11,316 nt of DNA from Desulfuromusa sp. (GCA_029934755.1 JAOZLQ010000067.1:1-11316); one strand, 5' to 3'; positions 1 to 8,295 are shown, counted from the first letter of the stretch. Notes: generated by a model not told the origin, from the sequence alone. Program-made: numbers and translations.

Positions 1-303
1 AGTAATCCCGACACCAAACATGGTCAGTGCCAACCCGCTGACAATCTGGTTGCCCCGTAGTTGGACAGTAATCAGTGCGTGAATACTGCCAGCAAGAAAG
101 GATGCGCAAAAAGCCAACAAAACTCCTACCAACAATGAACCACTCAAATATGTTCCAGCAAACCCGGCTAGAGCACCAATTAGCATTAATCCTTCGATAC
201 CAAGGTTAATGATCCCGGCGCGTTCATTAATAATCGCTCCCAAGGTTGCAAACAAAATCGGGGTGCCTGCACGTACGGTTGCGTCAAGTAGAATCTCAAG
301 CAT
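1..303 (-). CDS. ABC transporter permease, NupQ/YufQ type (3' part missing at window edge)
   Basis: This is the second membrane subunit of a nucleoside-type ABC importer of the BMP family. Only the first 101 codons are present; the gene continues past the left edge. The ATG at 303-301 is preceded by an AAGGGGG ribosome binding site. The N-terminal part reads MLEILLDATVRAGTPILFA and then has the NERAGIINLGIEGLMLIGA stretch, which is highly characteristic of this permease family, followed by hydrophobic segments. The start overlaps the stop of the upstream permease by 8 bp (ATGCTTGA), which suggests translational coupling. By family knowledge it pairs with the upstream permease to form the pore. 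The substrate is likely a nucleoside or related small molecule but cannot be fixed from sequence. Confidence 0.9.
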   Translation of the reverse strand, partial: MLEILLDATVRAGTPILFATLGAIINERAGIINLGIEGLMLIGALAGFAGTYLSGSLLVGVLLAFCASFLAGSIHALITVQLRGNQIVSGLALTMFGVGIT

Positions 304-1366
304 GAACAACCCCCTTGACCAGTTTGACTCGATAAATAATGAAAAAATCTGAAGCCAAAAGAAAGAACAGAATCAACCCCTGGAAAGCGTAAACAAAGGC
401 AACAGGTAATTGCCACAAAAGCTGCAAACTATCTCCACCAACCAGCAGCACCCCCATCAGAAACGAGACAATGACAACTCCTATGGCACTACGCTTGGCC
501 AGCCAAGCAATAATAATTGCCGTATAGCCATAACCTGGAGAGATACCGTGCTGGAGGCGATGCTGCAACCCAGCAACTTCACTGAACCCGGCAACCCCGG
601 CAATGGCACCGCTGAGAAAGAGAACAAAAAAGATAGCCATCCCGGTATTCATCCCGGCATATTGTGCTGCTTTTTGATTGCTGCCAATCACTTTGATTTC
701 ATAGCCCCACACGGTTCGTTCAATAAATAGATAGAGCACCAGGGCACAAAACAGAGCAAGAAAAAAACCACTGTGCATCCGCGTATTGAAATATTCAGCC
801 AAACGAGCAGTATCACTGAACTGAGCGGTGAGAGGAAAATTGAACCCTTTCGGATCCTTCCAGGGGCCATAGATCAGATAGTCAACCCAGAGAATAGCAA
901 TATAATTCATCAGCAAAGTGACAATGACCTCGTTAACCTGCCAACGAGCGCGCAAAAAACCGGCAACCCCAGCCCACAAACCACCACAGAAAAATGCTAC
1001 AAAAAACATTGCGGTCATCATCAACCAGTGATTCTGAATACCGGAAAAAAGAGCCACCCAGGTCGCACCCATAGCGCCAATATAAATCTGTCCTTCGGCA
1101 CCTATATTCCATATTTGCATCCGGAAAGCCAAGCTGACTCCCAAGCCGGCAAAAATCAAAGGTGTCGTTTTAACCAAGGTTTCGGACAAACCATAAATGG
1201 AGCCAAGCGCCTCAATGATAATTTCCTTATAAGCAGCCAGGGGGCTGACACCACTGGCAAGCAACAAAAATCCTGCAACAAACAAGGCGATTCCAATCGA
1301 TGCAATCGGTGCGCTAAAACGAAGCAAGGCAGAAGAGATTTCCCGGCGTTCAATCACCAGCTTCAT
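296..1366 (-). CDS. ABC transporter permease, NupP/YufP type
   Basis: This is an inner-membrane permease of 356 residues, full length for the family. A short cytoplasmic N-terminus (MKLVIERREISSALLRF) is followed by many hydrophobic segments. The segment around residues 70-95 (TPLIFAGLGVSLAFR, then IWNIGAEGQIYIGA) is the family hallmark of BPD_transp_2 permeases in BMP-dependent importers. The start ATG overlaps the ATPase stop in an ATGA junction (1363-1366), with GGAG seven bases upstream inside the ATPase gene. Its own stop overlaps the start of the second permease. With the ATPase and binding protein it forms one import operon. Family members move purine or general nucleosides and some other ligands; the exact substrate here is unknown. 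Confidence 0.93.
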   Translation of the reverse strand: MKLVIERREISSALLRFSAPIASIGIALFVAGFLLLASGVSPLAAYKEIIIEALGSIYGLSETLVKTTPLIFAGLGVSLAFRMQIWNIGAEGQIYIGAMGATWVALFSGIQNHWLMMTAMFFVAFFCGGLWAGVAGFLRARWQVNEVIVTLLMNYIAILWVDYLIYGPWKDPKGFNFPLTAQFSDTARLAEYFNTRMHSGFFLALFCALVLYLFIERTVWGYEIKVIGSNQKAAQYAGMNTGMAIFFVLFLSGAIAGVAGFSEVAGLQHRLQHGISPGYGYTAIIIAWLAKRSAIGVVIVSFLMGVLLVGGDSLQLLWQLPVAFVYAFQGLILFFLLASDFFIIYRVKLVKGVVHA

Positions 1367-2880
1367 ACTGCATCTCCAGGAGTTTCTCCACTCATCATCA
1401 GGCCTATTTCTTCTCGGGTCGTCTTACGCGGGTTAACATAGCCAATCAACTTACCACGAAACATGACGGCAATCCGGTCACTGAGTTTGAGTAATTCATC
1501 CAGATCTTCAGCAATCAGGATAGTACTCATGCCCCGGTCGGCACCATCGGCAATCACTTTATGGACATAACCAGCACTACCAATATCAAGGCCTCTGGTT
1601 GGATAGAGGGCAACCAGTACTGCCGGATGTTCGGATAATTCTCGAGCAATAATAACTTTTTGGATATTTCCACCGGACAAGTAGCGAACCGGCGTTCCAT
1701 CAGGGCCTGTTTTAATGGAAAATTGTTCGATTTTTTCTTCAGCATTGCGTCGAATGGCTTTTTTGTTCTGAAAAATCCAACTGCGAAACGAACCACTCTT
1801 GAAACTTTTCATGATCAAATTTTCGTCAATACTCATATCCGGAGCAATCCCGATAGTTTTGCGATCTTCCGGGATATGGGCAATCCCGGCAATGTAGGAA
1901 TATCTGGCATTGCTGTTGGTAATATCCTTCTCCCCTGCCATAATCCGCCCCTGATTGGTATTTTTCAGACCAGTCAACACCTCAGCTAAGGCTTTCTGGC
2001 CATTACCAGCAACCCCGGCAATCCCGAGGATTTCCCCTTTTTTTAATTGTAGATCAAAACTATCCAGATCAGATAAGCCACGGTCATTGCGAACTGACAG
2101 ACCCTGGATATCAAGAACAATTTCATCGGACATTTGCAAAGTCTTCTGCCACTGGGGAACTTTGTCCTTGCCGATCATCAATGATGCTAATCGTGACTCA
2201 TCAAAATCACCACGGTCCAGAGTTTCAAGACTGCGACCTTTTTTAAGGATGGTGACACGGTCAGAGATTTCCATCACTTCACGCATTTTATGGGAAATAA
2301 ATATGATACTTTTCCCCTGTTTTTTTAAACGTCGGAGCACATTAAACAGCCGCTCAGCTTCTTGGGGAGTAAGGACCGCGGTAGGTTCATCCAAAATCAG
2401 CAATTGACAATCACGCATCAACAGTTTGATCAATTCGATCCATTGTTGCGCCCCAATGGAGAGCTTCCAGACCGGGGTATTCAGATCAAGATCAAGATCA
2501 AATTCATCAATCAGTTTCTGAATCTTGTCCTTATATGTTTTACGGTTGAACAGGTTAGGTACATTGTCCAGAGCGAGCAAAATATTTTCAAAAACTGAGT
2601 GAGCTGGAACCAGCATAAAATGCTGATGGACCATGCCGACTCCATAAATGAGTGAATCACGTGGACTGGTAAAATGAACCTCCTGCCCGGCAATACTGAT
2701 TTGCCCTCGATCCGGATGATAAAGCCCGGTCAGAACATTCATCAAGGTACTCTTGCCGGCTCCATTTTCACCCAATAAGGTATGAATCTCTGCTCGCGCA
2801 ACCGTAAAAGAGACATCATCCAGAGCAACAACCCCAGGAAAAGTTTTGCGGATATTTTTGATTTGAAGAAATTCAGTCAT
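1363..2880 (-). CDS. Double-domain ABC transporter ATPase, NupO/YufO type
   Basis: This cytoplasmic ATPase of 505 residues has two fused nucleotide-binding domains, as in RbsA- and NupO-like proteins. Domain 1 has Walker A GENGAGKST (about 37-45), signature LSIGAQQ and Walker B LLILDEP. Domain 2 has a degenerate Walker A (GVAGNGQKA), signature LSGGNIQK and PTRGLD. An asymmetric pair with one weak site is normal in this family. I chose the ATG at 2880 (MTEFLQIKNIRKTF) because the only upstream alternative, a GTG at 2919, lies inside a terminator hairpin and adds unconserved residues. The ribosome binding site before 2880 is weak. The stop overlaps the permease start by 4 bp. The gene follows the binding protein across a 72-base gap holding a hairpin that may lower its expression. 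Confidence 0.93.
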   Translation of the reverse strand: MTEFLQIKNIRKTFPGVVALDDVSFTVARAEIHTLLGENGAGKSTLMNVLTGLYHPDRGQISIAGQEVHFTSPRDSLIYGVGMVHQHFMLVPAHSVFENILLALDNVPNLFNRKTYKDKIQKLIDEFDLDLDLNTPVWKLSIGAQQWIELIKLLMRDCQLLILDEPTAVLTPQEAERLFNVLRRLKKQGKSIIFISHKMREVMEISDRVTILKKGRSLETLDRGDFDESRLASLMIGKDKVPQWQKTLQMSDEIVLDIQGLSVRNDRGLSDLDSFDLQLKKGEILGIAGVAGNGQKALAEVLTGLKNTNQGRIMAGEKDITNSNARYSYIAGIAHIPEDRKTIGIAPDMSIDENLIMKSFKSGSFRSWIFQNKKAIRRNAEEKIEQFSIKTGPDGTPVRYLSGGNIQKVIIARELSEHPAVLVALYPTRGLDIGSAGYVHKVIADGADRGMSTILIAEDLDELLKLSDRIAVMFRGKLIGYVNPRKTTREEIGLMMSGETPGDAV

Positions 2881-2908
2881 ATCTGCTGCTTTTACAAAAA
2901 ATCTGAAT

Positions 2909-2937
2909 AAAAAAGGCACGCCTTTCAGCGTGCCTTT
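2909..2937 (-). terminator. Intrinsic terminator or attenuator between bmp gene and transporter ATPase
   Basis: A perfect 10-bp inverted repeat (2912-2921 with 2928-2937, AAAGGCACGC and its complement) encloses a 6-base loop. On the minus strand the stem ends in a run of six T (2914-2909), partly inside the stem, as in a rho-independent terminator. It sits 15 bases after the stop of the binding-protein gene and before the ATPase start. Because the downstream transporter genes show no clear promoter of their own, partial read-through is the simple explanation: abundant binding protein and less membrane complex. Confidence 0.8.
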
Positions 2938-2952
2938 AATAAGTTAATCGGT

Positions 2953-4029
2953 TTATTTCGAAATTGTTCCCTGAACACCCTCGACAAAATAGTTCATGCC
3001 AAGAAGATCACCATCCTTTGGAATCTGACCTGCAGCAACAACTTCTTTACCGCTTTGATCTTTGATTGGCCCCGCGAAAGGATGAAGAGAACCAGTTTTT
3101 ATGGCATTTGTCTTTTCAGCCACAAGAGCCTGAACATCAGCTGGAACCGCACTACTGAACTTCGCCAGTTGCACCAGGTTTTCTTTCATCCCCCACCAGA
3201 TTTGCTCTGACTTCCAGGAACCATTGTGAACCTCTTCAGCGAGTTTGGTGTAAAGAGAGCCCCAATTCCAGATCGGAGCAGTGAGAAAAGCATTGGGAGC
3301 AAAAATGCGCATATCAGAATTGTAGCCAATAACGTAAGCTCCACGCGCTTCAGCTGCCTGCATAGTGGCTGGGGCATCTTGATGCATGGTGAGAACATCA
3401 GCACCAACATCTAAAAGGCTGTCTGCCGCATCACGCTCGACACCTGGATCAAACCAAGTTTGAGTCCAAACAACCTTGACTTCAGCTTTTGGATTGACGC
3501 TCTGAACTCCAAGAGTAAATGCGTTGATCCCGCGAATAACTTCTGGGATCGGGAACGCAGCGACATAACCGATGATATTTTTCTTGGTCATTTTGCCAGC
3601 GACAATTCCGGATAGGTAACGCGGCTCATACATCCGACCAAAATAAGTGCCAACATTTTCCGCAGTCTTAAACCCGGAACAATGCATGAACACAACATCT
3701 TTATTTCGCTTGGCAACATCAATGGTTGCATCCATGTAACCAAAACTTGTAGTGAAAATCAGATTATGACCTTTGCGCACCAGACCATTGATAACCCGAG
3801 CCGATTCTGCACCTTCTGGAACAGTTTCAATAAAAGTTGCAGGTTGTACATAGGCAAGTTTTTCCATTTCCTGACGCCCTTGATCATGGGCATAAGTCCA
3901 GCCAGCATCACCAACAGGACCAACATAGATAAAGCCAGGCTTGATCTCTTTTACTGCGGAAACAGCAAAAGCATTAGTAGAAAAACATATAGCCAGGATG
4001 ACCAGCAGAAGCAGGGGTGTTTTTTTCAT
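2953..4029 (-). CDS. BMP-family ABC transporter substrate-binding protein
   Basis: This periplasmic binding protein of 358 residues delivers ligand to the permeases encoded downstream. Residues 1-22 form a signal peptide (MKK, hydrophobic core, cleavage after AFA). There is no convincing lipobox, because the Cys in LAIC is followed by a longer type I region, so it is probably soluble. The mature start has the family hallmark IYVGPVGDAGWTYAHDQGR. The family includes PnrA and BmpA/TmpC, which bind purine nucleosides in known cases; other members bind different ligands, so the substrate is open. The ATG at 4029 is preceded by GAGAGG eight bases upstream. A TTG three bases earlier is possible but less likely. 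It is the first gene of the importer operon, with a candidate promoter just upstream. Confidence 0.93.
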   Translation of the reverse strand: MKKTPLLLLVILAICFSTNAFAVSAVKEIKPGFIYVGPVGDAGWTYAHDQGRQEMEKLAYVQPATFIETVPEGAESARVINGLVRKGHNLIFTTSFGYMDATIDVAKRNKDVVFMHCSGFKTAENVGTYFGRMYEPRYLSGIVAGKMTKKNIIGYVAAFPIPEVIRGINAFTLGVQSVNPKAEVKVVWTQTWFDPGVERDAADSLLDVGADVLTMHQDAPATMQAAEARGAYVIGYNSDMRIFAPNAFLTAPIWNWGSLYTKLAEEVHNGSWKSEQIWWGMKENLVQLAKFSSAVPADVQALVAEKTNAIKTGSLHPFAGPIKDQSGKEVVAAGQIPKDGDLLGMNYFVEGVQGTISK

Positions 4030-4072
4030 CAAATAGACCTCTCTTTGTCAGGGGGAAATGAATTTTGAAAAC

Positions 4073-4103
4073 ATTATTTAGACCAGACTGAAAGCAGAGT
4101 CAA
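4073..4103 (-). promoter_or_regulatory. Candidate sigma-70 promoter of the importer operon
   Basis: On the minus strand TTGACT (4103-4098, five of six consensus bases) is followed after 17-19 bases by TAAATAAT (4080-4073), which gives AATAAT (five of six) at 19-base spacing. It lies about 45 bases before the binding-protein start. The short leader leaves no room for a riboswitch. This is pattern matching only. Confidence 0.4.
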
Positions 4104-4122
4104 GCAGCAGCCAATCAGTCTG
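4084..4122 (-). terminator. Possible weak terminator at the end of the M23 peptidase gene
   Basis: An 8-bp inverted repeat CAGACTGA/TCAGTCTG (4084-4091 with 4115-4122) has a long 23-base loop and overlaps the peptidase stop codon. The following minus-strand sequence is AT-rich but has no solid T run. It would separate the peptidase gene from the importer, but termination is doubtful, and it overlaps the candidate -35 box of the next operon. Confidence 0.25.
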
Positions 4123-5419
4123 TCTTTAATTTACTGTCAATATTATTACGCAACCAGCTAGCATCCCACCACTCAATCGGCTGCACTGGAATCCCAGCAA
4201 CAAAAATACCGAGGTGAAGATGATCACCGCCAGCCATTCCCGTTGCACCACTGCGGCCGATCACCTGACCTCGAGTGACCATATCTCCTAGTTGAACATC
4301 AAGCTGACTCATGTGTGCATAAAGTGATTGTAAACCCAGCCCATGGTCAAGAATGACGCAGAGACCGTAAATACCCAAGTATTCTGCCCAGAGAACCTCT
4401 CCAACATTTTCTGCCACAATCTCAGCCTGAGCAACTGAGGCTAAATCCTGACCCAGATGAACTTGCTTATCGATCTGCTTTCCTTTGTAATAATAGGTGC
4501 GATAATCGGCAAATTGCGCCAGACTTGCCGCTTTTGGCTGCCGCTGAAAAGCACCATTCCAAAGCGGTATTGATGAGGTTTTATTGCTGAATTCAGCTAT
4601 TTTATTTCGATTCTGCTTACGAACCTCTTGATTAACTTGCAGAAAAATTTTCAAGGGGTCACTTGCATCTTCCACAAGAGCTTCAAATTCAGGTGTTTTC
4701 TGTGCAAGGAATCTATCTGAAATATTGATTTTACGTTGCCGGAATTTTTTGTTATTGGCTCGGTAATAAATCCCCGCAGGACGTTCATTTCCAGCCAGGT
4801 CACGGGCAATCACCTGGGGAACAAAATCCTTCTCTTTTACATAGTACGGATAGGCAAATAGACAGGCATAACTGCCTGATTCCTGTTGATACGCTGGGAA
4901 AAAATGCTCTCCGAACTGAACCCCGGTTTTTTCTGCTTCTTCATTTAAACTATATGTGACTAGCCCACTACCACCTTTAGTAAAATTATGTGCTTTGCTG
5001 AGAACAGAAATAATCGGTGGCCGAGTATCATAGGTCAGGGTGAACAGTTGTTGGGTCGTATTTCCCTTGCCCAGATGGTAAATCGATTGGTCAGTGGTCA
5101 GCACTTCAATTTGCAAACCTCCTTCTTTCAGTTTCAAAACAGAGAGGTCAAGCTCCAGGTCAGCCACCCGGGTTTGCGGTGGAAAATCACGCTTAAGCAG
5201 TGGGAGTTGATTGTTTTCCTGAATGACAACAACCTGAACACTCTTTATGCCCACCCCTTCATCATTAAGGGATAAAAGGAGTTTCGTTTTTTTGGAAATC
5301 GGGCCACTTCCCGGAGTCAGACTCAACTGTGGGGCCCTGGTATCGCGAAAATAAAAAACACCGGCAGCAACCAGACCAACAACAATCAGTAACAAAAACA
5401 ATTTTTTCAATGATTTCAA
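4115..5419 (-). CDS. Membrane-anchored M23 family metallopeptidase
   Basis: A cell-wall-type zinc endopeptidase of 434 residues. Residues 1-25 form a membrane anchor or uncleaved signal (MKSLKKLFLLLIVVGLVAAG). A middle region of about 280 residues looks beta-rich and Ig-like, and the C-terminal peptidase domain follows. The domain keeps the full LAS set: HLGQD (H321, D325), YAHM (H369) and HLH (H400, H402), so it should be active; by family knowledge it cleaves peptidoglycan cross-bridges. The start is a TTG at 5419 because GAGG stands seven bases before it. No ATG is available, and the longer TTG start at 5440 has no ribosome binding site. It stands alone between lpd and the importer, with its own likely promoter. 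Confidence 0.88.
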   Translation of the reverse strand: MKSLKKLFLLLIVVGLVAAGVFYFRDTRAPQLSLTPGSGPISKKTKLLLSLNDEGVGIKSVQVVVIQENNQLPLLKRDFPPQTRVADLELDLSVLKLKEGGLQIEVLTTDQSIYHLGKGNTTQQLFTLTYDTRPPIISVLSKAHNFTKGGSGLVTYSLNEEAEKTGVQFGEHFFPAYQQESGSYACLFAYPYYVKEKDFVPQVIARDLAGNERPAGIYYRANNKKFRQRKINISDRFLAQKTPEFEALVEDASDPLKIFLQVNQEVRKQNRNKIAEFSNKTSSIPLWNGAFQRQPKAASLAQFADYRTYYYKGKQIDKQVHLGQDLASVAQAEIVAENVGEVLWAEYLGIYGLCVILDHGLGLQSLYAHMSQLDVQLGDMVTRGQVIGRSGATGMAGGDHLHLGIFVAGIPVQPIEWWDASWLRNNIDSKLKTD

Positions 5420-5479
5420 GACTAAACCTCGTAATAGCAAATCGCGACAGAGAGTCGAAAAGATATGAATTTTATAAAG

Positions 5480-5507
5480 TTCAGGGTAGCCATTTGACTA
5501 CCCTGAA
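5480..5507 (-). terminator. Hairpin after lpd (terminator or 5' leader stem)
   Basis: A perfect 10-bp stem (TTCAGGGTAG, 5480-5489, with 5498-5507) encloses an 8-base loop in the gap between lpd and the peptidase. The minus-strand tail is CTTTATAAAATT, so the T tract is imperfect. It may end the odhB-lpd transcript. Because a good promoter lies just upstream of it, it may also form a 5' stem on the peptidase transcript. Confidence 0.5.
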
Positions 5508-5518
5508 TTGACGAATTG

Positions 5519-5547
5519 ATTGTCGGATGTAACCCTGTATTTGTCAA
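5519..5547 (-). promoter_or_regulatory. Candidate sigma-70 promoter of the M23 peptidase gene
   Basis: On the minus strand a perfect TTGACA (5547-5542) is followed after 17 bases by GACAAT (5524-5519, four of six). It lies right after the lpd stop codon. The expected start near 5512 gives a leader of about 93 bases that begins with the 5480-5507 hairpin. Confidence 0.5.
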
Positions 5548-5552
5548 GCGAA

Positions 5553-6965
5553 TCAAGCGTGAATTGCTTCTTTATTCACTGCCAGAGCAGCCTCTTTGAG
5601 GGCCTCTGCCAGAGTTGGATGAGCGTGGCAGGTCACCGCTAGATCGTGGATGCTCCCGGCAAAGGAAAGAACCGTTGTTGCTTCGGCAATCAGTTCCGAA
5701 GCCTGTGGCCCGACGATGTGGATACCATGGATACGACCACTGTCAGGGTCAGCTAATATCTTGACAAATCCATCACTCATCCCCATACAGAGGGCCCGAC
5801 CACTGGCAGCAAAGAAAAATTTCCCGGCTTTATAGGGAATATTTTCCTCTTTCAATTCAACTTCATTTTTCCCGACCGTAGCTACTTCTGGCCAGGTATA
5901 AGTGACAGCCGGAATAACTTGGTAATTGACAGAAGATTTTTGCCCAGCCAACCTTTCGGCAAAGACAACACCCTCTTCGCTGGCTTTATGAGCCAACATC
6001 GGACCAGGAATCAGATCACCAATGGCATAGATTCCGGGAGCAGAAGTCTGATAATCTTCATCGACCTCCAGCTGTCCCTGCTTATTGGTTGTCAGACCGA
6101 CTGCTTCAAGCCCAAGACCAGCCGTTTGTGCCCGCCGTCCCGTGGCAACAAGAACTTTATCACAAGTCAGCTGCTGTTCCCCTTTATTGGTTGTCAGGCT
6201 TGCAATAATTCCATTTTCAGTCGTCTCAATTTTATCTAGCCGGGTCTTAAGAAGAATCGTAATTCCCTGTTTTTTCAGACTACGCTGTAAAGTCTGTGCT
6301 ACCTGCGGATCAGCCTGTGGAATAATTTGGGGAAGCATTTCCACAACTGTCACTTCGGCACCAAGTCGGCTCCAAACCGAGCCCAACTCCAGGCCAATCA
6401 CCCCCCCACCAACCACCAGCAATCGTTTTGGAACTTCAGTCAAACTGAGTGCATCACGAGCATTGATAGTCGTTTCGCCATTGAAAGGGAGATGGGGCAG
6501 TTCAATAGCTTCACTACCAGTCGCCAGCAATATCGATTTTCCCGAAAGCTCTTGTGAACCTTCGCCACTCATCACCTTGACCTTTTTTGTCGAACCCTCA
6601 CTAGCCAGCAATTCTGCCTGTCCAGTTATCGAAACAATTTTGTTCTTTTTGAACAACCCAGTAATGCCACCGGTCAATTTATCGATAATCCCTGTTTTGC
6701 GAGACATCATTTGTTCCAGATTCAGCTTGGCAGCAGAGACTTCAATTCCATGTTCCGACAGTTCATGGCTAACCCTGAAAAAATGTTCACTCGATTCAAG
6801 CAGGGCTTTGCTGGGGATACAGCCTTCATTCAGACAAACGCCACCCAGAGCTGCCCGTTTTTCGACAACCACAACAGAAAATCCAAGTTGAGCCGCACGA
6901 ATTGCCGCAACGTAGCCACCAGGGCCGGAACCGATGACAATCAAGTCAACTATTTGTTCGGACAT
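5553..6965 (-). CDS. lpd: Dihydrolipoyl dehydrogenase (E3)
   Basis: This flavoprotein of 470 residues re-oxidises the dihydrolipoyl group of 2-oxoacid dehydrogenase E2 subunits with NAD+. It has the FAD-binding GSGPGG (12-17), the redox disulfide CLNEGC (C44, C49), the NAD-binding VVGGGVIGLELG near the middle, the second FAD motif ending in YAIGDL, and the C-terminal HAHPTLAE with catalytic H449 and E454. Length and motifs are complete. The ATG at 6965 has AAGGAG five bases upstream. It lies 27 bases after odhB, so both are one transcription unit and Lpd very likely serves that E2. A hairpin follows its stop. Confidence 0.97.
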   Translation of the reverse strand: MSEQIVDLIVIGSGPGGYVAAIRAAQLGFSVVVVEKRAALGGVCLNEGCIPSKALLESSEHFFRVSHELSEHGIEVSAAKLNLEQMMSRKTGIIDKLTGGITGLFKKNKIVSITGQAELLASEGSTKKVKVMSGEGSQELSGKSILLATGSEAIELPHLPFNGETTINARDALSLTEVPKRLLVVGGGVIGLELGSVWSRLGAEVTVVEMLPQIIPQADPQVAQTLQRSLKKQGITILLKTRLDKIETTENGIIASLTTNKGEQQLTCDKVLVATGRRAQTAGLGLEAVGLTTNKQGQLEVDEDYQTSAPGIYAIGDLIPGPMLAHKASEEGVVFAERLAGQKSSVNYQVIPAVTYTWPEVATVGKNEVELKEENIPYKAGKFFFAASGRALCMGMSDGFVKILADPDSGRIHGIHIVGPQASELIAEATTVLSFAGSIHDLAVTCHAHPTLAEALKEAALAVNKEAIHA

Positions 6966-6992
6966 TTATTCTCCTTTTAGCTTAAATCTGGA

Positions 6993-8159
6993 TCAAACCT
7001 TTAATAGCAGTGTTTCCGGATTATCAATGTAACTCTTAACTTGCTTGAGAAAGTTGACTGCCTGCTGATCATCGATAATACGATGATCATAGCTCAAAGC
7101 AATATTCATCATCGGGCGAATGACAATTTCGCCATCAACAACAACCGCACGATCCTGAATCGCATGCATACCAAGAATACCAGACTGTGGTGGATTGAGT
7201 GGCGGAGTGGAAAGAACGGAACCATAAACGCCACCGTTACTGACAGTGAAAGTTCCACCCTGCAATTCATCTAGAGTTAATTTATCATTGCTGGCTCGTT
7301 CAGCATAATCACGGATCGTTTTTTCAATACCAGCAAAATCCAAGTTGTCAACATCCCGAATCACCGGAACGACCAAACCGCGTTTACTACCAACAGTTAC
7401 ACCGATATCGTAGTAGTTGTGATAGACAATGTCATTGCCATCAATACTGACATTAATTTCCGGTGCATCTTTCAGCGCCTCGGTACAAGCCTTGATAAAA
7501 AAAGACATAAAACCGAGGGGGATGCCATGTTTTGCGAGAAAAGATTCCTTGTAGTTACTAAGCAAGGCCATAATCTGGCTCATGTCAATCTCATTGAAGG
7601 TGGTTAACATGGCGGTTTCTTGCTTGGCGCGTAGGAGATGTTCAGCCATTTCTTTACGGAACTGCGACATCGCTACCCGAGTCACCCGAGTCACCCGCTC
7701 AGCCGTTTCAACCTGAGATGTTGACTTGGTGACAGGTGTGAGCTGATCCGGAGTCATTATATCTGCGACCTTTGCTGGGGAGATATCATCGACGAGAATC
7801 CGGCCATCACGACCACTCCCTTTGATAGTCAAGGGATCGACGCCTTGCTCCACAGCCATTTTGGAAACAGCTGGATTCATCGGTGCCGTTGACTCCGTCT
7901 CAATTGTTACGGCAGAAGAAGGTACCGCGATACTTTCATCAATCTTCCCGATAACAGCACCGATTTTAACCGTTTTTCCCGACTCAACCTGAATCTTTAG
8001 CTGACCAGATGCTTCGGCATTAAGTTCAACATTGACTTTCTCGGTTTCTAGTTCCAAGAGCAGATCATTTTTTTTGACATACTCACCATTTTTTTTGAAC
8101 CACTCACCGATTTCCGCTTCAACAATCGACTCACCAACTTGGGGGACTATGATGTCCAT
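6993..8159 (-). CDS. odhB: Dihydrolipoyllysine succinyltransferase, E2 of 2-oxoglutarate dehydrogenase
   Basis: The E2 core enzyme (also called sucB) of 388 residues moves the succinyl group from lipoyl to CoA. Domain order: lipoyl domain 1-75 with the modified lysine K41 in ETEKVNVEL; a linker; the E3-binding domain about 95-125 (NPAVSKMAVEQG, GSGRDGRI); and the catalytic domain from about 155 to the end, with TTFNEIDM, GTFTVSNGGVYGS and NPPQSGILGMH. These are typical of succinyl- rather than acetyltransferases. The catalytic His motif is DHRIIDD (H359, D363), where the family usually has Gly at position 364. The ATG at 8159 follows TAAGGAT, whose TAA ends the upstream odhA remnant. Its partner Lpd follows; E1 is not intact in this window. 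Confidence 0.93.
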   Translation of the reverse strand: MDIIVPQVGESIVEAEIGEWFKKNGEYVKKNDLLLELETEKVNVELNAEASGQLKIQVESGKTVKIGAVIGKIDESIAVPSSAVTIETESTAPMNPAVSKMAVEQGVDPLTIKGSGRDGRILVDDISPAKVADIMTPDQLTPVTKSTSQVETAERVTRVTRVAMSQFRKEMAEHLLRAKQETAMLTTFNEIDMSQIMALLSNYKESFLAKHGIPLGFMSFFIKACTEALKDAPEINVSIDGNDIVYHNYYDIGVTVGSKRGLVVPVIRDVDNLDFAGIEKTIRDYAERASNDKLTLDELQGGTFTVSNGGVYGSVLSTPPLNPPQSGILGMHAIQDRAVVVDGEIVIRPMMNIALSYDHRIIDDQQAVNFLKQVKSYIDNPETLLLKV

Positions 8160-8258
8160 ATCAATCCTTATTTTGAGGATGCGAGGGAACTGTCTAAAAT
8201 ATTCTGCTGCTCCACTTTATGGATCATGATTAAACCGACGGCGGTACGGACGGGACAA

Positions 8259-8278
8259 TTACGGCCAACCTTACGGCC
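8259..8278. repeat. Short tandem duplication TTACGGCC-AACC-TTACGGCC
   Basis: Two copies of TTACGGCC at 8259-8266 and 8271-8278 give a 12-base period inside the odhA remnant. On the coding strand it yields VGRK followed by VGRN, where E1 proteins have a single GR. It keeps the frame. Confidence 0.6.
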
Positions 8279-8295
8279 TACACTATCAAGTACAG

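Noticed and set aside
773..1441. Plus-strand open frame of 222 codons
   Set aside because: Antisense to the NupP-type permease; low-complexity composition and no recognisable domain.
2881..2919. Extended GTG start for the importer ATPase
   Set aside because: It lies inside the terminator stem and adds residues not found at the start of this family; ATG 2880 begins the conserved sequence.
6085..6891. Long plus-strand open frame of 268 codons
   Set aside because: It is antisense to lpd, with serine/proline/arginine-rich composition typical of a shadow frame.
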